Shown here: positions 1-7,228 of the stretch, piece after piece | How positions within the stretch are numbered: position 1 is the first letter of the stretch | Layout of the letters: each line of letters starts with the position of its first letter | NCBI GenBank assembly: GCA_002391465.1 | Contig: DGFC01000109.1 | Coordinates: 1 to 15,311, forward strand | DNA: 15,311 nucleotides | Source of the DNA: Firmicutes bacterium UBA3910 | GTDB taxonomy: Bacteria > Bacillota > Limnochordia > Darwinibacteriales > Darwinibacteriaceae | Direction of reading: 5' to 3' | Program-made: the position numbers and the translations under genes | Notes under the pieces: model-generated | The model's database searches: none | Told to the model about the DNA's origin: nothing | Seen by the model: the letters and a program-made list of their open reading frames with translations, nothing else

Positions 1-33
1 GTCCTTTTTTGTGTCGCAGTAAGCAACTTCCAT
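1..33 (-). CDS. 5' end of an unidentified gene, cut by the window edge
   Basis: Eleven codons are visible, reading MEVAYCDTKKD, starting at an ATG at 33-31. A GGAGG Shine-Dalgarno (positions 40-44) sits six bases upstream, which is ideal spacing. The start lies 20 bases after the stop of the DUF2200 gene, so it is probably the next gene of the same transcript. Too little is present to assign a family. That it is a real gene rests only on the strong ribosome binding site and the open frame to the edge. Confidence 0.55.
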   Translation of the reverse strand, partial: MEVAYCDTKKD

Positions 34-53
34 AGCTAACCTCCGTGGTATTC

Positions 54-404
54 CTAGCTGCGCAGAATTTTTTCCATGGACTTTCCTTTGGCCAACTCGT
101 CGATTAGTTTATCCAGCCAGCGGATTTTCTGCATGAGTGGGTCTTCAATGTTTTCAACACGCACGCCGCACACCACACCGGTTATCTTCTCGGAATTTGG
201 ATTCATCTGCGGAGCTTGACCAAAAAAGGTCTCATAGTCAACGTTTTTGTCCAGCTGTTCCTGGAGACTCACTTCGTCATAACCCGTGAGCCATAAGATT
301 ATCTCATCGACCTCTTCTTTTGTGCGGCCTTTGCGCTCAGCCTTATTCACTAGCAGGGGGTAGACTCTAGAAAAAGCCATTTTGAAAACGCGTTCGTTGC
401 TCAT
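54..404 (-). CDS. DUF2200 family protein
   Basis: A 116-residue protein with the hallmark stretches of the DUF2200 family: a [16 protein letters not shown] segment, WLTGY, a YETFF-x-APQMNP segment, [14 protein letters not shown] and the C-terminal [15 protein letters not shown]. The family is a small single-domain cytoplasmic protein found in many bacteria. Its biochemical function is unknown and I infer none. I chose the ATG at 404 because family members begin about there and an AAGGAG (416-421) lies upstream, with a rather long 11-base spacer. A GTG at 434, directly abutting the stop of the preceding gene, would add ten residues that do not look like the family. The gene follows the phosphotransferase-like gene by 30 bases and is probably cotranscribed with it. 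Base composition is like the bulk of the window. Confidence 0.85.
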   Translation of the reverse strand: MSNERVFKMAFSRVYPLLVNKAERKGRTKEEVDEIILWLTGYDEVSLQEQLDKNVDYETFFGQAPQMNPNSEKITGVVCGVRVENIEDPLMQKIRWLDKLIDELAKGKSMEKILRS

Positions 405-434
405 AATGTATAAGACTCCTTCCGTATCACTCAC

Positions 435-1490
435 TTATGGCAGCAGGTCCACAACATCCTTCCTCGTTGCCTGGTACTCCATCCAGTCCAAGATCAAACC
501 AGCATACTTCCTGCCATGGGGATACCTGTCTCGGTTGGTAAGCAACCCCATGAAAAACCCTTGATAGGTCCAGCGAAAGGGAGCGACTATGTTGTAGTAC
601 TCGTTGAACGCTTCGCGCTCAGTCTCAGTGAACTTGTAGTGTTCTCCTATCCAGGCTAGGCTTTGTGCGGTCCGCCTATCCCGTTCCCTTAGGGCTGCTG
701 TGTCCATCAGCAGAGCAATCCCGCCTTCTCCGCCATCAAGGGAACAGAAACTCTCACAAAATGCGTAGTTCAGGATTGTCTCTGTACCCGAAAGGTTGAA
801 ATCGATTAGGCCGGCAAAATGGCCGGTCTGAGTGACAAGCACGTTGGACGAGTTTAGATCCCCCTGAAACACTGCCTTGGGAAGACTGCGGTACACGGGC
901 TCGAACTCTTCGCGCCGGCGACAGTATGCTTCAAACAGCCTATTCATGCGGTCTGCATGTTCGTGAATGTGCGAAACATAGATCTCTCGGATTTTCACAG
1001 CGCACTCGAAATTCTCATCGTACTCGTCCGTCTCATCAAACTTATCATAAAGGCAAAAAGCGGTGTGCCAAGGCACAAGGGGTGCAGGGTTGGCGGCAAC
1101 TAGGCCAATAGATTTATAAAGTTCCGGCTTGTACTGCAGCTTGCCCGCGGCCAATTCTCCCCAGCTGTTGGCCGGCTCATACCTCATATACTCTTCGGCA
1201 TAGACAAGATAGCCGCCCACCATCGCACTGTAGTCACCGTTTCTGCTGCGTACGATCCTTGGGCAGTAGATACCAAGCTTGTTGTAGTGTTCAATCAGCT
1301 CTGCCCATCCCCGCACCCGCTCAGGTGTGGTGAAGGAATTTCTCGTCACTTTTATAGCGAGCTTGCCCCACTCTGGCGATTCCACTACATAGACTAAGCG
1401 CCGATCCTGTTCGCCGTGCGAGGAATCATGAATTTCCAGCGGTTCAGCTGTTTTCAAACCATAGAGCTTTAGTATCTCAGGAGTAAGCAT
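435..1490 (-). CDS. Phosphotransferase-like protein (APH/choline kinase fold), variant active site
   Basis: A protein of about 351 residues related to the aminoglycoside phosphotransferase/kinase-like family, which transfers phosphate from ATP to small molecules. The N-lobe shows a KLAIKVTR strand (about 43-50) that could carry the ATP-binding lysine. The C-lobe has a Brenner-type catalytic loop, VFQGDLNSSNVLV (about 208-219), keeping Asp211 and Asn216 but with Gln in place of the usual His before GD. The metal-binding motif reads GLIDFNLSG, with Asp230 kept. So the catalytic Asp/Asn/Asp set is present, and activity is plausible but the substrate is unknown. Resistance to aminoglycosides should not be assumed. 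The start is uncertain: ATG 1490 (chosen; weak GAGG or AAGG upstream), ATG 1544 (GGAAG only one base away) or TTG 1586. The two longer forms overlap the DUF1801 gene. Confidence 0.7.
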   Translation of the reverse strand: MLTPEILKLYGLKTAEPLEIHDSSHGEQDRRLVYVVESPEWGKLAIKVTRNSFTTPERVRGWAELIEHYNKLGIYCPRIVRSRNGDYSAMVGGYLVYAEEYMRYEPANSWGELAAGKLQYKPELYKSIGLVAANPAPLVPWHTAFCLYDKFDETDEYDENFECAVKIREIYVSHIHEHADRMNRLFEAYCRRREEFEPVYRSLPKAVFQGDLNSSNVLVTQTGHFAGLIDFNLSGTETILNYAFCESFCSLDGGEGGIALLMDTAALRERDRRTAQSLAWIGEHYKFTETEREAFNEYYNIVAPFRWTYQGFFMGLLTNRDRYPHGRKYAGLILDWMEYQATRKDVVDLLP

Positions 1491-1533
1491 ATGCCTCTTC
1501 GTCCTTCTATCCTTGCCCAAATCGGTACCTAAA

Positions 1534-1938
1534 CTACCTGTCATTCTTCCATACCACAAGCCACTTGGCAACAATCTCTCGGACAACAGCCTGGCAGCGT
1601 TCGAGCTCTGCCAGGCTCCTAAAGGTTAGAACCGCCCTATCGTTTACTTTCCACTCCAGCATGGGGTACTCGTCCACAAGCAGTCGCTGCACGGGCTGCT
1701 CCTTCACCTTCGCACCGCGGTGAAGGATTACCTGAACCTGCTTTGGCGGGTATATCTTCAGCGTAACACGGTCTTTACCGTCAAGGCTGTAGTTTGGACC
1801 ATTCCACTTAATACCCTCCACCAAATTCGGGTCGGTGCTCAAGATGATTCCGCGCAGATACTCTATGAGTTCTATGAGGGGGTGGTTCATTTCCTCAAGA
1901 AATGCTGTCACTTCAGGGTTCAGCACGGGCTTGTCCAT
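1534..1938 (-). CDS. DUF1801 domain protein
   Basis: A 134-residue protein with the DUF1801 pattern: an N-terminal NPEVTAFLEEMNHPL helix, the YLRGIILS segment, the GIKWNGPNYSL core (about 40-50), a KIYPPKQVQVILHRGAK strand region and a C-terminal WKVNDRAVLTF segment. DUF1801 proteins are small cytoplasmic proteins without an established role; some are described as related to the YdhG/SufE-like alpha-beta fold, but no activity can be claimed here. The start at ATG 1938 is supported by GGGAGG (1946-1951) with a seven-base spacer. The open frame continues upstream to 2010, but that extension does not look like the family. It is the first gene after a 185-base gap and may begin the DUF1801-phosphotransferase-DUF2200 transcription unit. 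Confidence 0.85.
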   Translation of the reverse strand: MDKPVLNPEVTAFLEEMNHPLIELIEYLRGIILSTDPNLVEGIKWNGPNYSLDGKDRVTLKIYPPKQVQVILHRGAKVKEQPVQRLLVDEYPMLEWKVNDRAVLTFRSLAELERCQAVVREIVAKWLVVWKNDR

Positions 1939-1953
1939 TTGATTTCCTCCCGC

Positions 1954-1983
1954 AGGGATGGGTTTTCCAGTACCGTCATCCCT
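1954..1983. repeat. Inverted repeat just upstream of the DUF1801 ribosome binding site
   Basis: Perfect seven-base arms, AGGGATG at 1954-1960 and CATCCCT at 1977-1983, separated by 16 bases. The inner arm ends two bases before the GGGAGG ribosome binding site of the DUF1801 gene. In RNA it could form a leader stem; as DNA it could be an operator. There is no following T-run in either direction, so it is not an intrinsic terminator. A seven-base match can occur by chance, so this is only a candidate. Confidence 0.3.
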
Positions 1984-2123
1984 CTTTTCGTCCCACGCTG
2001 GTTTTCCCATGCCGGGTTAGGACGTGACACCAATACCACACACTCTTGATGTCTATGCGGCCGTTTTTACAGCAACCTGTTCGTGGAAACATGTCAATGG
2101 GGTTTTCAGTTATTTTATGCGGC

Positions 2124-2489
2124 TTATTTTTTATACGCAATTGCATCAATTTGGGCATGAAGCCCATCTGGACCACCAAAATGTGCAAAATCTGTCTGGA
2201 TCGTTTTTCTTGCGGGATACTTACCAGCGAAACGTTTATTAAAAACCTTTTCCACGATAGGTAGATCCCATGGATCTCTCAACAAAACATCTACCTTGAC
2301 CACAGATTCTAGAGTCAAACCAATCTCTTCTAGATGGTGTTCCATATCATCCAATGCTCCATGTATCTGTGCTTCAACAGATTGTCCAACATTTCCTACA
2401 CAGAAATTTAAAAACACAAAATCTCCCGCCTCTACCATTTCTGACCATGCGTTTTCTTCGTTTACATGATATCTTTTAATACTAGTCAT
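2124..2489 (-). CDS. Rid family (YjgF/YER057c/UK114) protein
   Basis: A 121-residue protein of the Rid superfamily, whose founding member RidA deaminates reactive enamine/imine intermediates from PLP enzymes. Seen here: the YPARKTIQTD segment, whose Arg94 aligns with the key arginine of RidA, and the terminal HAQIDAIAYKK strand typical of the fold. The residue matching the catalytic glutamate of RidA is Asp115, and the usual SGQ-type motif near residue 30 is replaced by FLNFCVG. I therefore place it in a Rid subfamily other than classical RidA, with imine deaminase activity uncertain. ATG 2489 has GGAGG (2499-2503) upstream. It lies 62 bases downstream of the WYL regulator, shares its low GC and is probably its partner or target. 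Confidence 0.82.
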   Translation of the reverse strand: MTSIKRYHVNEENAWSEMVEAGDFVFLNFCVGNVGQSVEAQIHGALDDMEHHLEEIGLTLESVVKVDVLLRDPWDLPIVEKVFNKRFAGKYPARKTIQTDFAHFGGPDGLHAQIDAIAYKK

Positions 2490-2520
2490 AGTTCATTTCC
2501 TCCGTTACTTTTTTAGGTTA

Positions 2521-2529
2521 ATTTTAACA
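2521..2529 (-). promoter_or_regulatory. Possible extended -10 promoter for the Rid gene
   Basis: On the minus strand the gap between the WYL regulator and the Rid gene contains TGTTAAAAT, a TGn-extended -10 of the form TAAAAT. No good -35 stands 17 bases upstream. A start point near 2514 would leave a short leader containing the GGAGG at 2499-2503, which is sensible geometry. The local sequence is AT-rich, so chance is a real alternative. Confidence 0.28.
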
Positions 2530-2551
2530 GAGAAACTGCGACAGCATTATG

Positions 2552-3469
2552 TCATAGTTTTTGATACAGAGAAACTATTTTTTTCGCCGATTCAAACACA
2601 CGATTTCTAATATGCTCTGGTGCCTTAATCACAATCCCATCACCAAGCGATAACAGCGTGCCAAACCATAAGTGTTCATTTTCAATGACATACAGTTTCA
2701 TATCACAATCGTCATTATCATATTCACGAGTAATTATCCCGTTAAGATACTCAATGGTCTTGGCACGGGCCTCCGATTTGACGTAAACGGTTATTTCGGT
2801 AAGCTTTCTTGGCATCTGATTATCGATATCATGCAATATTTCTTCTGCTCTTTTATGTTCCATCGTAAAAGTAGCAGCCGTTATTTTTGCATTTCTCATT
2901 CTGATCAGCTTATATGTTCTGTAATCGCTCTTAACAACCGAATAAGCAAGCAAGTACCAAGAATACCACCGGTATACGACGGCTATCGGTTCAACGGTAT
3001 GTATTCGTGTAATGTTGTCTGTATTTGTATACTCGAAGCTGACAGAGCGCTTTGTATGTATCGCATCCTGGAGCATTTGCAAAAGCTGATTATCACCCTC
3101 GCGCAGTATTGAAAAATCAAGGATGATTGTGTTATCCGGGTTTTTTGTTAACGAGGCAACTTTCTCGAGAGTTGAGATAATCTTTGGACTTTTCATTGCA
3201 GAATAAAATCCCTTCAGGGAAGCGAGGATAAATGAGTAATCTTCATTTGACACCGTATGTGCATCCATGCGGAAATTCTCTGCAATATAATAACCTCCAT
3301 TTGCTCCAGTTTCCGCCACTATAGGAATCCCAGCTTGACATAATGAGTCCATATCACGCTGAATTGTGCGTACCGACACTTCGAATTTTTGGGAAAGCTC
3401 GCGGGCTGTGGTTTTACCCTTGTTCAGCAAATATGTGGTTATAGCATATAGCCTGTCAATTTTCCCCAC
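2552..3469 (-). CDS. WYL-domain transcriptional regulator (YafY/DeoR-like HTH)
   Basis: A 305-residue DNA-binding regulator. Residues about 5-60 form an HTH_11-type winged helix, with the TARELSQKFEVSVRTIQRD core and the wing ending in GANGGYYI. The WYL domain spans roughly 130-200, with the naming triad Trp171-Tyr172-Leu173 inside YSWYLLAY and the conserved YRTYKLIRM strand. The remainder resembles the WCX C-terminal extension. WYL domains sense ligands, often nucleotides or nucleic-acid-like molecules. The start is a GTG (3469) with an AGGGGGG-type ribosome binding site five bases away. The gene is 52 bases after rlmD with no terminator visible between them. GC is about 33-40% in the 60-base lines I counted, against 52-60% in flanking genes, which suggests acquisition by transfer together with the Rid gene. 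Targets are unknown; self-regulation and control of the Rid gene are the simplest guess. Confidence 0.88.
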   Translation of the reverse strand: MGKIDRLYAITTYLLNKGKTTARELSQKFEVSVRTIQRDMDSLCQAGIPIVAETGANGGYYIAENFRMDAHTVSNEDYSFILASLKGFYSAMKSPKIISTLEKVASLTKNPDNTIILDFSILREGDNQLLQMLQDAIHTKRSVSFEYTNTDNITRIHTVEPIAVVYRWYSWYLLAYSVVKSDYRTYKLIRMRNAKITAATFTMEHKRAEEILHDIDNQMPRKLTEITVYVKSEARAKTIEYLNGIITREYDNDDCDMKLYVIENEHLWFGTLLSLGDGIVIKAPEHIRNRVFESAKKIVSLYQKL

Positions 3470-3520
3470 GTTATCCCCCCTTACTTCCCTTTACGTAATT
3501 CCCAAAACCCAAGAAAAGGC

Positions 3521-4879
3521 TTACACCCTTGACATCAAAACTCCGCACTCAACATGGCTCGTCCAGGGAAACATATCAACGGGCTGCACCGTACCGGGAG
3601 AATAACCTCCCTCGGTAAGGATGGCCAAATCCCGGGCTAGAGTTGCGGGGTTACAGGACACATAGACTATGCGGGGAATCTCGGCTGCAATCAACTCTGC
3701 CAGCAGTGAGGGGTCACAACCTCTCCGGGGTGGATCGAGTATCACCGCGTCTATCTCCTTGTACTCCTGGAGTAACCTGGGCAGCTCGTCTTCCGCCCTA
3801 CCCAGCCGAAACTCTGCGTTTGTGATGCGGTTTAGTTCCGCATTTTTCTCAGCATCCAAAACGGCTGATTTAGCTGTCTCTACGCCAATAATTCTCCCCG
3901 CATCCGCTGCCAAGTAAAGCCCAATCGTCCCGGCACCGCAATAGAGGTCGAGAACGGTTTCCTTGCCGCTTAAGGGGAGTTTAGCTTTGACCAAATCATA
4001 GAGTACTTTGGTCTGCTTCGAATTGACCTGGAAAAAGGAGGCAGGTGAGATGGCGTAGCGGAGATCACCGATACTCTCAACAAGATATGGTTTTCCCCAG
4101 ATCACCTTGGTTTCTCTGCCCATCACAGTACTGCCCGGCCGGGGGTTTACGTTGTGGGCAATACTCACAAGTTGCGGTATCTCGTCCGTTAGGCGTTCGA
4201 TCAGCTCGGCCTGGTTGGGCAGCTCAGGCGTGCGGGTGACCAAAACCAGCATCAACTCTTCTACAGCAAAGCTCACCCTGATCACCGCATGCCTCAGCAC
4301 GCCTGTGTGTCCTTTTCGGTCGTAGGGCTCGATGTTCAGTACCCGGACTAGGTCTTTCAGATTCAACGCTAGCTGGGTGGCTAGGGGATGCTGCAGCTCA
4401 CACGTTGAAACATCAACAATGTCGTGGCTTCCCTTTCGGAAAAAACCCATAACCATATGACCCGCTTGCCTGCCCACTGCATGCTGGGTGTTATTGCGAT
4501 ACTCATAGGGCCTTGCCATGCCGACAGTAGGCTTTACGGATAGATCTAATCCTCCAATCCGCTCCAGGGCATCCTGCACAGACAGCCCCTTCCACTTAAG
4601 CTGCGCCTCGTAGTCGAGGTGCTGAAATTGACAGCCTCCACAAAACTGCGCATGGGGACAGGTTGGTTCAATGCGTTCGGGCGCAGCATCCAATACCTGC
4701 AAAAGGGTGCCCGTCCCATAGCGTTTTTTCGTTTCGGTAATGCGGATACGAACCCGTTCACCTGGTAAACTGTCCGGCACAAATACTACCCGTCCATCGA
4801 TCCGCCCAACGCCTGCACCGGCGTGGTTGAGGCCAGTTATTTCCAATTCATGTTCTGCTCCCGCCTGCCAAAGGGACAT
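3521..4879 (-). CDS. rlmD: 23S rRNA (uracil-C5)-methyltransferase, RlmD/RlmCD type
   Basis: A 452-residue SAM-dependent enzyme that makes 5-methyluridine in 23S rRNA (U1939 for RlmD; the Bacillus RlmCD enzyme also modifies U747, so the exact target set is open). It has an N-terminal TRAM RNA-binding domain (about 1-65), four cysteines for a [4Fe-4S] cluster (Cys74, Cys80, Cys83, Cys160), SAM motif DLYCGAGTIG (311-320), the DPPR motif (382-385) and the catalytic Cys409 in VSCNPATLARD. Glu444 near the C-terminus is the expected general base. Length is normal. The ATG at 4879 follows GGAGAGG at good distance. Remarkably, the ribosome binding site comes directly after an intrinsic terminator, so expression appears to need readthrough or a promoter I cannot see. 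Confidence 0.93.
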   Translation of the reverse strand: MSLWQAGAEHELEITGLNHAGAGVGRIDGRVVFVPDSLPGERVRIRITETKKRYGTGTLLQVLDAAPERIEPTCPHAQFCGGCQFQHLDYEAQLKWKGLSVQDALERIGGLDLSVKPTVGMARPYEYRNNTQHAVGRQAGHMVMGFFRKGSHDIVDVSTCELQHPLATQLALNLKDLVRVLNIEPYDRKGHTGVLRHAVIRVSFAVEELMLVLVTRTPELPNQAELIERLTDEIPQLVSIAHNVNPRPGSTVMGRETKVIWGKPYLVESIGDLRYAISPASFFQVNSKQTKVLYDLVKAKLPLSGKETVLDLYCGAGTIGLYLAADAGRIIGVETAKSAVLDAEKNAELNRITNAEFRLGRAEDELPRLLQEYKEIDAVILDPPRRGCDPSLLAELIAAEIPRIVYVSCNPATLARDLAILTEGGYSPGTVQPVDMFPWTSHVECGVLMSRV

Positions 4880-4895
4880 AAAATTCCTCTCCTTT

Positions 4896-4925
4896 GAAAA
4901 AACCGAAAACGCAAGCGTTTTCGGT
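4896..4925 (-). terminator. Intrinsic terminator after the U32 gene
   Basis: Perfect 11-bp inverted repeat: arm 4915-4925 pairs with 4902-4912 around an AA centre. On the minus strand the stem ACCGAAAACGC is followed by its complement and then a T-run ending at 4896. It starts six bases after the stop codon of the U32-family gene and should end the alaS transcription unit. On the plus strand the stem is followed by CTCCG, so it is not a good terminator in that direction. The next start codon, for rlmD, is only 16 bases beyond the T-run. Confidence 0.85.
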
Positions 4926-4931
4926 CTCCGT

Positions 4932-6143
4932 TTAGCTCCTTTTTACCCTAAGCATAGAAAGGTATTTCACTTCGGGGGTAGGGATGCGTACCACGTAGTT
5001 GGCATGGGCTTCTTCCAGGCTTTCCCCCGTTTCCGCATTCACCATCTGCTCCAAGCGCAGCTTGAGGTTAGGGGCCTTGGGCTGCATAATCTCCAACTCC
5101 GTGCCTAACCTCAGGCGGTTACGTACATCGACGACTGCTTCTCCCTTTTCTCCATCATACTCTATCACCTGTCCCACCACGTCGTAGGAGCGGATGTAGG
5201 ATCCGCTGTGGGGGTGAATGCCGGCTCCTGAAGGTACGAAAAAGCCGGAGTAATAAGGACGATGACTTACTTTATCCAGCTCGTCCAAGAGTTCCTGGGG
5301 CAGAACATAGTTTGCCGGATCAGCCGCGTACAAATCTAACGCAGTGCGGTAGGCCCGCACAACTGTGGCCACGTAGTATGAACTTTTCATCCGGCCCTCA
5401 ATTTTCAGGCTGTCTACACCGATTTGAACCAGCTCAGGGATATACTCGATCAAGCGCAAATCCTTGGAATTAAAGATATGGGTGCCGCGTTCGTCTTCCT
5501 CAATGGGCATGTACTCGCCCGGCCTCTTTTCTTCCACCACTGCGTAGCGCCAGCGGCAGCTTTGGGCACACTGGCCCCGATTGGCATCGCGGCCAGTTAG
5601 GAAGCTGCTGAGCAAGCAGCGTCCCGAATAGGCCATGCACATTGCCCCGTGCACGAACATCTCGATCTCCAAATCTGTTTCCCGGCAGATGCGGGCAATT
5701 TCGTCCTTGGAGAGTTCCCTTGCCATGATCAGGCGGGAAAAGCCCAAATCCTGCCAGAATTGTGCCGCTTGGTAGTTGACCGTATTGGCCTGAGTGCTGA
5801 GATGAAGCTTTCTTGTGGGCGCGTAAATTTTGGCCAAGCTGTAGACTCCCATGTCCGCCAATATCAGGCCGTCGACCTGTAGTTCTTCCAGTTTCTCTAG
5901 ATACTGCGGCAGCATATCTATTTCATTATTGCGGGGATAAACGTTGACAGTTACATAGATTTTTACGTCCCGTTCCCGGGCGATTTGGAGAATCTGCTCC
6001 AGTTCCTCCAGACTGAAATTACCAGCTTGGGAGCGCATCCCAAATTGCTGGCCTGCTAAATAAAGTGCATCTGCACCATATTCCATAGCCACCAGGGCCT
6101 TTTCCATATTACCAGCCGGGGCCAATAGTTCGGGGATTTTCAC
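4932..6143 (-). CDS. trhP: U32 family protein, probable tRNA uridine-34 5-hydroxylase (TrhP type)
   Basis: A 403-residue member of peptidase family U32. Relatives TrhP (E. coli) and TrhP1/TrhP2 (B. subtilis YrrN/YrrO) are needed for prephenate-dependent 5-hydroxylation of wobble uridine in tRNA. The N-terminal ELLAPAGNMEKA start and the full U32 signature around 162-179 (Phe163, Gly166, Cys169, Gly174, Cys176, Ser179) are present. A second pair, Cys192 and Cys196, completes a four-cysteine set that could hold an Fe-S cluster; this is inference. The start is a GTG at 6143 with AGGAGG seven bases upstream; that site overlaps the TAG stop of mltG, implying coupled translation. Position next to mltG matches the B. 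subtilis order, but there is one U32 gene here instead of two, and the methyltransferase gene yrrM/trmR is absent between them. Older annotations would call it a collagenase-like protease. Confidence 0.85.
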   Translation of the reverse strand: MKIPELLAPAGNMEKALVAMEYGADALYLAGQQFGMRSQAGNFSLEELEQILQIARERDVKIYVTVNVYPRNNEIDMLPQYLEKLEELQVDGLILADMGVYSLAKIYAPTRKLHLSTQANTVNYQAAQFWQDLGFSRLIMARELSKDEIARICRETDLEIEMFVHGAMCMAYSGRCLLSSFLTGRDANRGQCAQSCRWRYAVVEEKRPGEYMPIEEDERGTHIFNSKDLRLIEYIPELVQIGVDSLKIEGRMKSSYYVATVVRAYRTALDLYAADPANYVLPQELLDELDKVSHRPYYSGFFVPSGAGIHPHSGSYIRSYDVVGQVIEYDGEKGEAVVDVRNRLRLGTELEIMQPKAPNLKLRLEQMVNAETGESLEEAHANYVVRIPTPEVKYLSMLRVKRS

Positions 6144-6154
6144 ACTGTTTCCTC

Positions 6155-7204
6155 CTAATAACCCAGCGTTCTACGTGCTTGTAGATGCTGCTCGTACGTT
6201 TCACTAAATTGGTGGGTTCCATCCCGTTTGCTCACGAAAAACAAATAGTTGGTTTCAGCCGGTTCCAGAACTGCCAAAATAGAGCGGAGCCCTGGGCTGG
6301 CAATGGGTCCTGGCGGGAGGCCGTAATTGCGGTAAGTGTTGTACGGCGAATCAATTTCCAAATCCCGATACAACACCCGGGATCTTTCCTCCGCAGTCAC
6401 ATAGCGCACAGTTGGATCGGCCTGCAGTGGCATATTGATGGCCAACCTGTTTAGATAGACCGAGGCAACAATGGGCCTTTCCCAATCCACCATAATCTCC
6501 CGTTCCACGATTGATGCAAGTGTCACGATTTCGTGGAGAGACATGTCCGTTTCGTCTAGGCGATGCGCCACCTCTGCTTCAATCACCTGAATAAAGCGGT
6601 CCACCATCTGCCCGATAATGTCCTCTTCCTTCTGGCCTAAGCTGAAATTATAGGTGTCGGGATAAAGATAACCCTCAAGGGACGAGATTGGCAGGTCAAC
6701 AGGGGGATTGTCCCCAAATACCAATGATGAGTCCATGGCCAGCTCAATAAAACGATCAGCGTCGGCTAAACCCTTTCGCTCCAACTCCGCTGCGATCTGT
6801 TTGATTTCAAACCCCTCGGGAATCACTACCCGTTCGGTGGTAACATCACCTGCAACGAGATGGTCGATTATCTCCAACGTAGGCATATTGGCGTCGAGGA
6901 GATAATAACCGGCCTGCATTTTTTTCTCCGCCCCCGTTACCTTAACAACGATACGGAATAAAAAGGGGTCAGTGATGAGTTCCTCCTGCGCCAAAATCTC
7001 GCCTATGCGCTGGGCACTCGCCCCCGGCGGTATCTGAATAACCTTTTTCAAAGCACTTGGCTCCAAGCTCGCCGGCTGGGTACTCTGCCGCATAATCATG
7101 GCCAAACTGACAGAGCCCAAAAGTGCCAGCACTAGAACAAAACGGACCACGTTGTACCAGGTCCGTTTTGAAGCGGCTTGAATGTTAGCGGGTATGGAAA
7201 TCAC
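6155..7204 (-). CDS. mltG: Endolytic murein transglycosylase MltG (YceG-like)
   Basis: A 349-residue membrane-anchored lytic transglycosylase that cleaves nascent glycan strands and so sets their length. A short cytoplasmic N-terminus is followed by one membrane segment (about 18-37), a LysM-like region (about 53-120: IQIPPGASAQRIGEIL) and the YceG catalytic domain. Conserved pieces are SLEGYLYPDTY (175-185), LASIVERE with the catalytic Glu234, LQADPTVRY (260-268) and a YGLPPGPIASPG loop. Length is normal for Gram-positives. The start is a GTG at 7204; the upstream sequence is G-rich (GGGGG) but a poor ribosome binding site, so initiation may depend on coupling to the DUF1292 gene 24 bases upstream. 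It corresponds to B. subtilis yrrL in the same cluster. Confidence 0.94.
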   Translation of the reverse strand: MISIPANIQAASKRTWYNVVRFVLVLALLGSVSLAMIMRQSTQPASLEPSALKKVIQIPPGASAQRIGEILAQEELITDPFLFRIVVKVTGAEKKMQAGYYLLDANMPTLEIIDHLVAGDVTTERVVIPEGFEIKQIAAELERKGLADADRFIELAMDSSLVFGDNPPVDLPISSLEGYLYPDTYNFSLGQKEEDIIGQMVDRFIQVIEAEVAHRLDETDMSLHEIVTLASIVEREIMVDWERPIVASVYLNRLAINMPLQADPTVRYVTAEERSRVLYRDLEIDSPYNTYRNYGLPPGPIASPGLRSILAVLEPAETNYLFFVSKRDGTHQFSETYEQHLQARRTLGY

Positions 7205-7228
7205 CCCCCAAATCCAAACAGAACGGTT

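Noticed and set aside
435..1490. Calling the phosphotransferase-like gene an aminoglycoside resistance gene
   Set aside because: The family has many non-resistance members and the active-site motifs are variant; no supporting context.
1976..2188. Minus-strand open frame of 70 codons between the DUF1801 and Rid genes
   Set aside because: No family resemblance, overlaps the Rid 3' end in another frame and has no convincing ribosome binding site.
2672..3112. Plus-strand open frame of 146 codons
   Set aside because: Antisense to the WYL domain; AT-rich sequence gives long chance frames, and the product shows no domain.
4902..4925. Bidirectional terminator
   Set aside because: On the plus strand the stem is not followed by a T-run, and there is no plus-strand gene to terminate.
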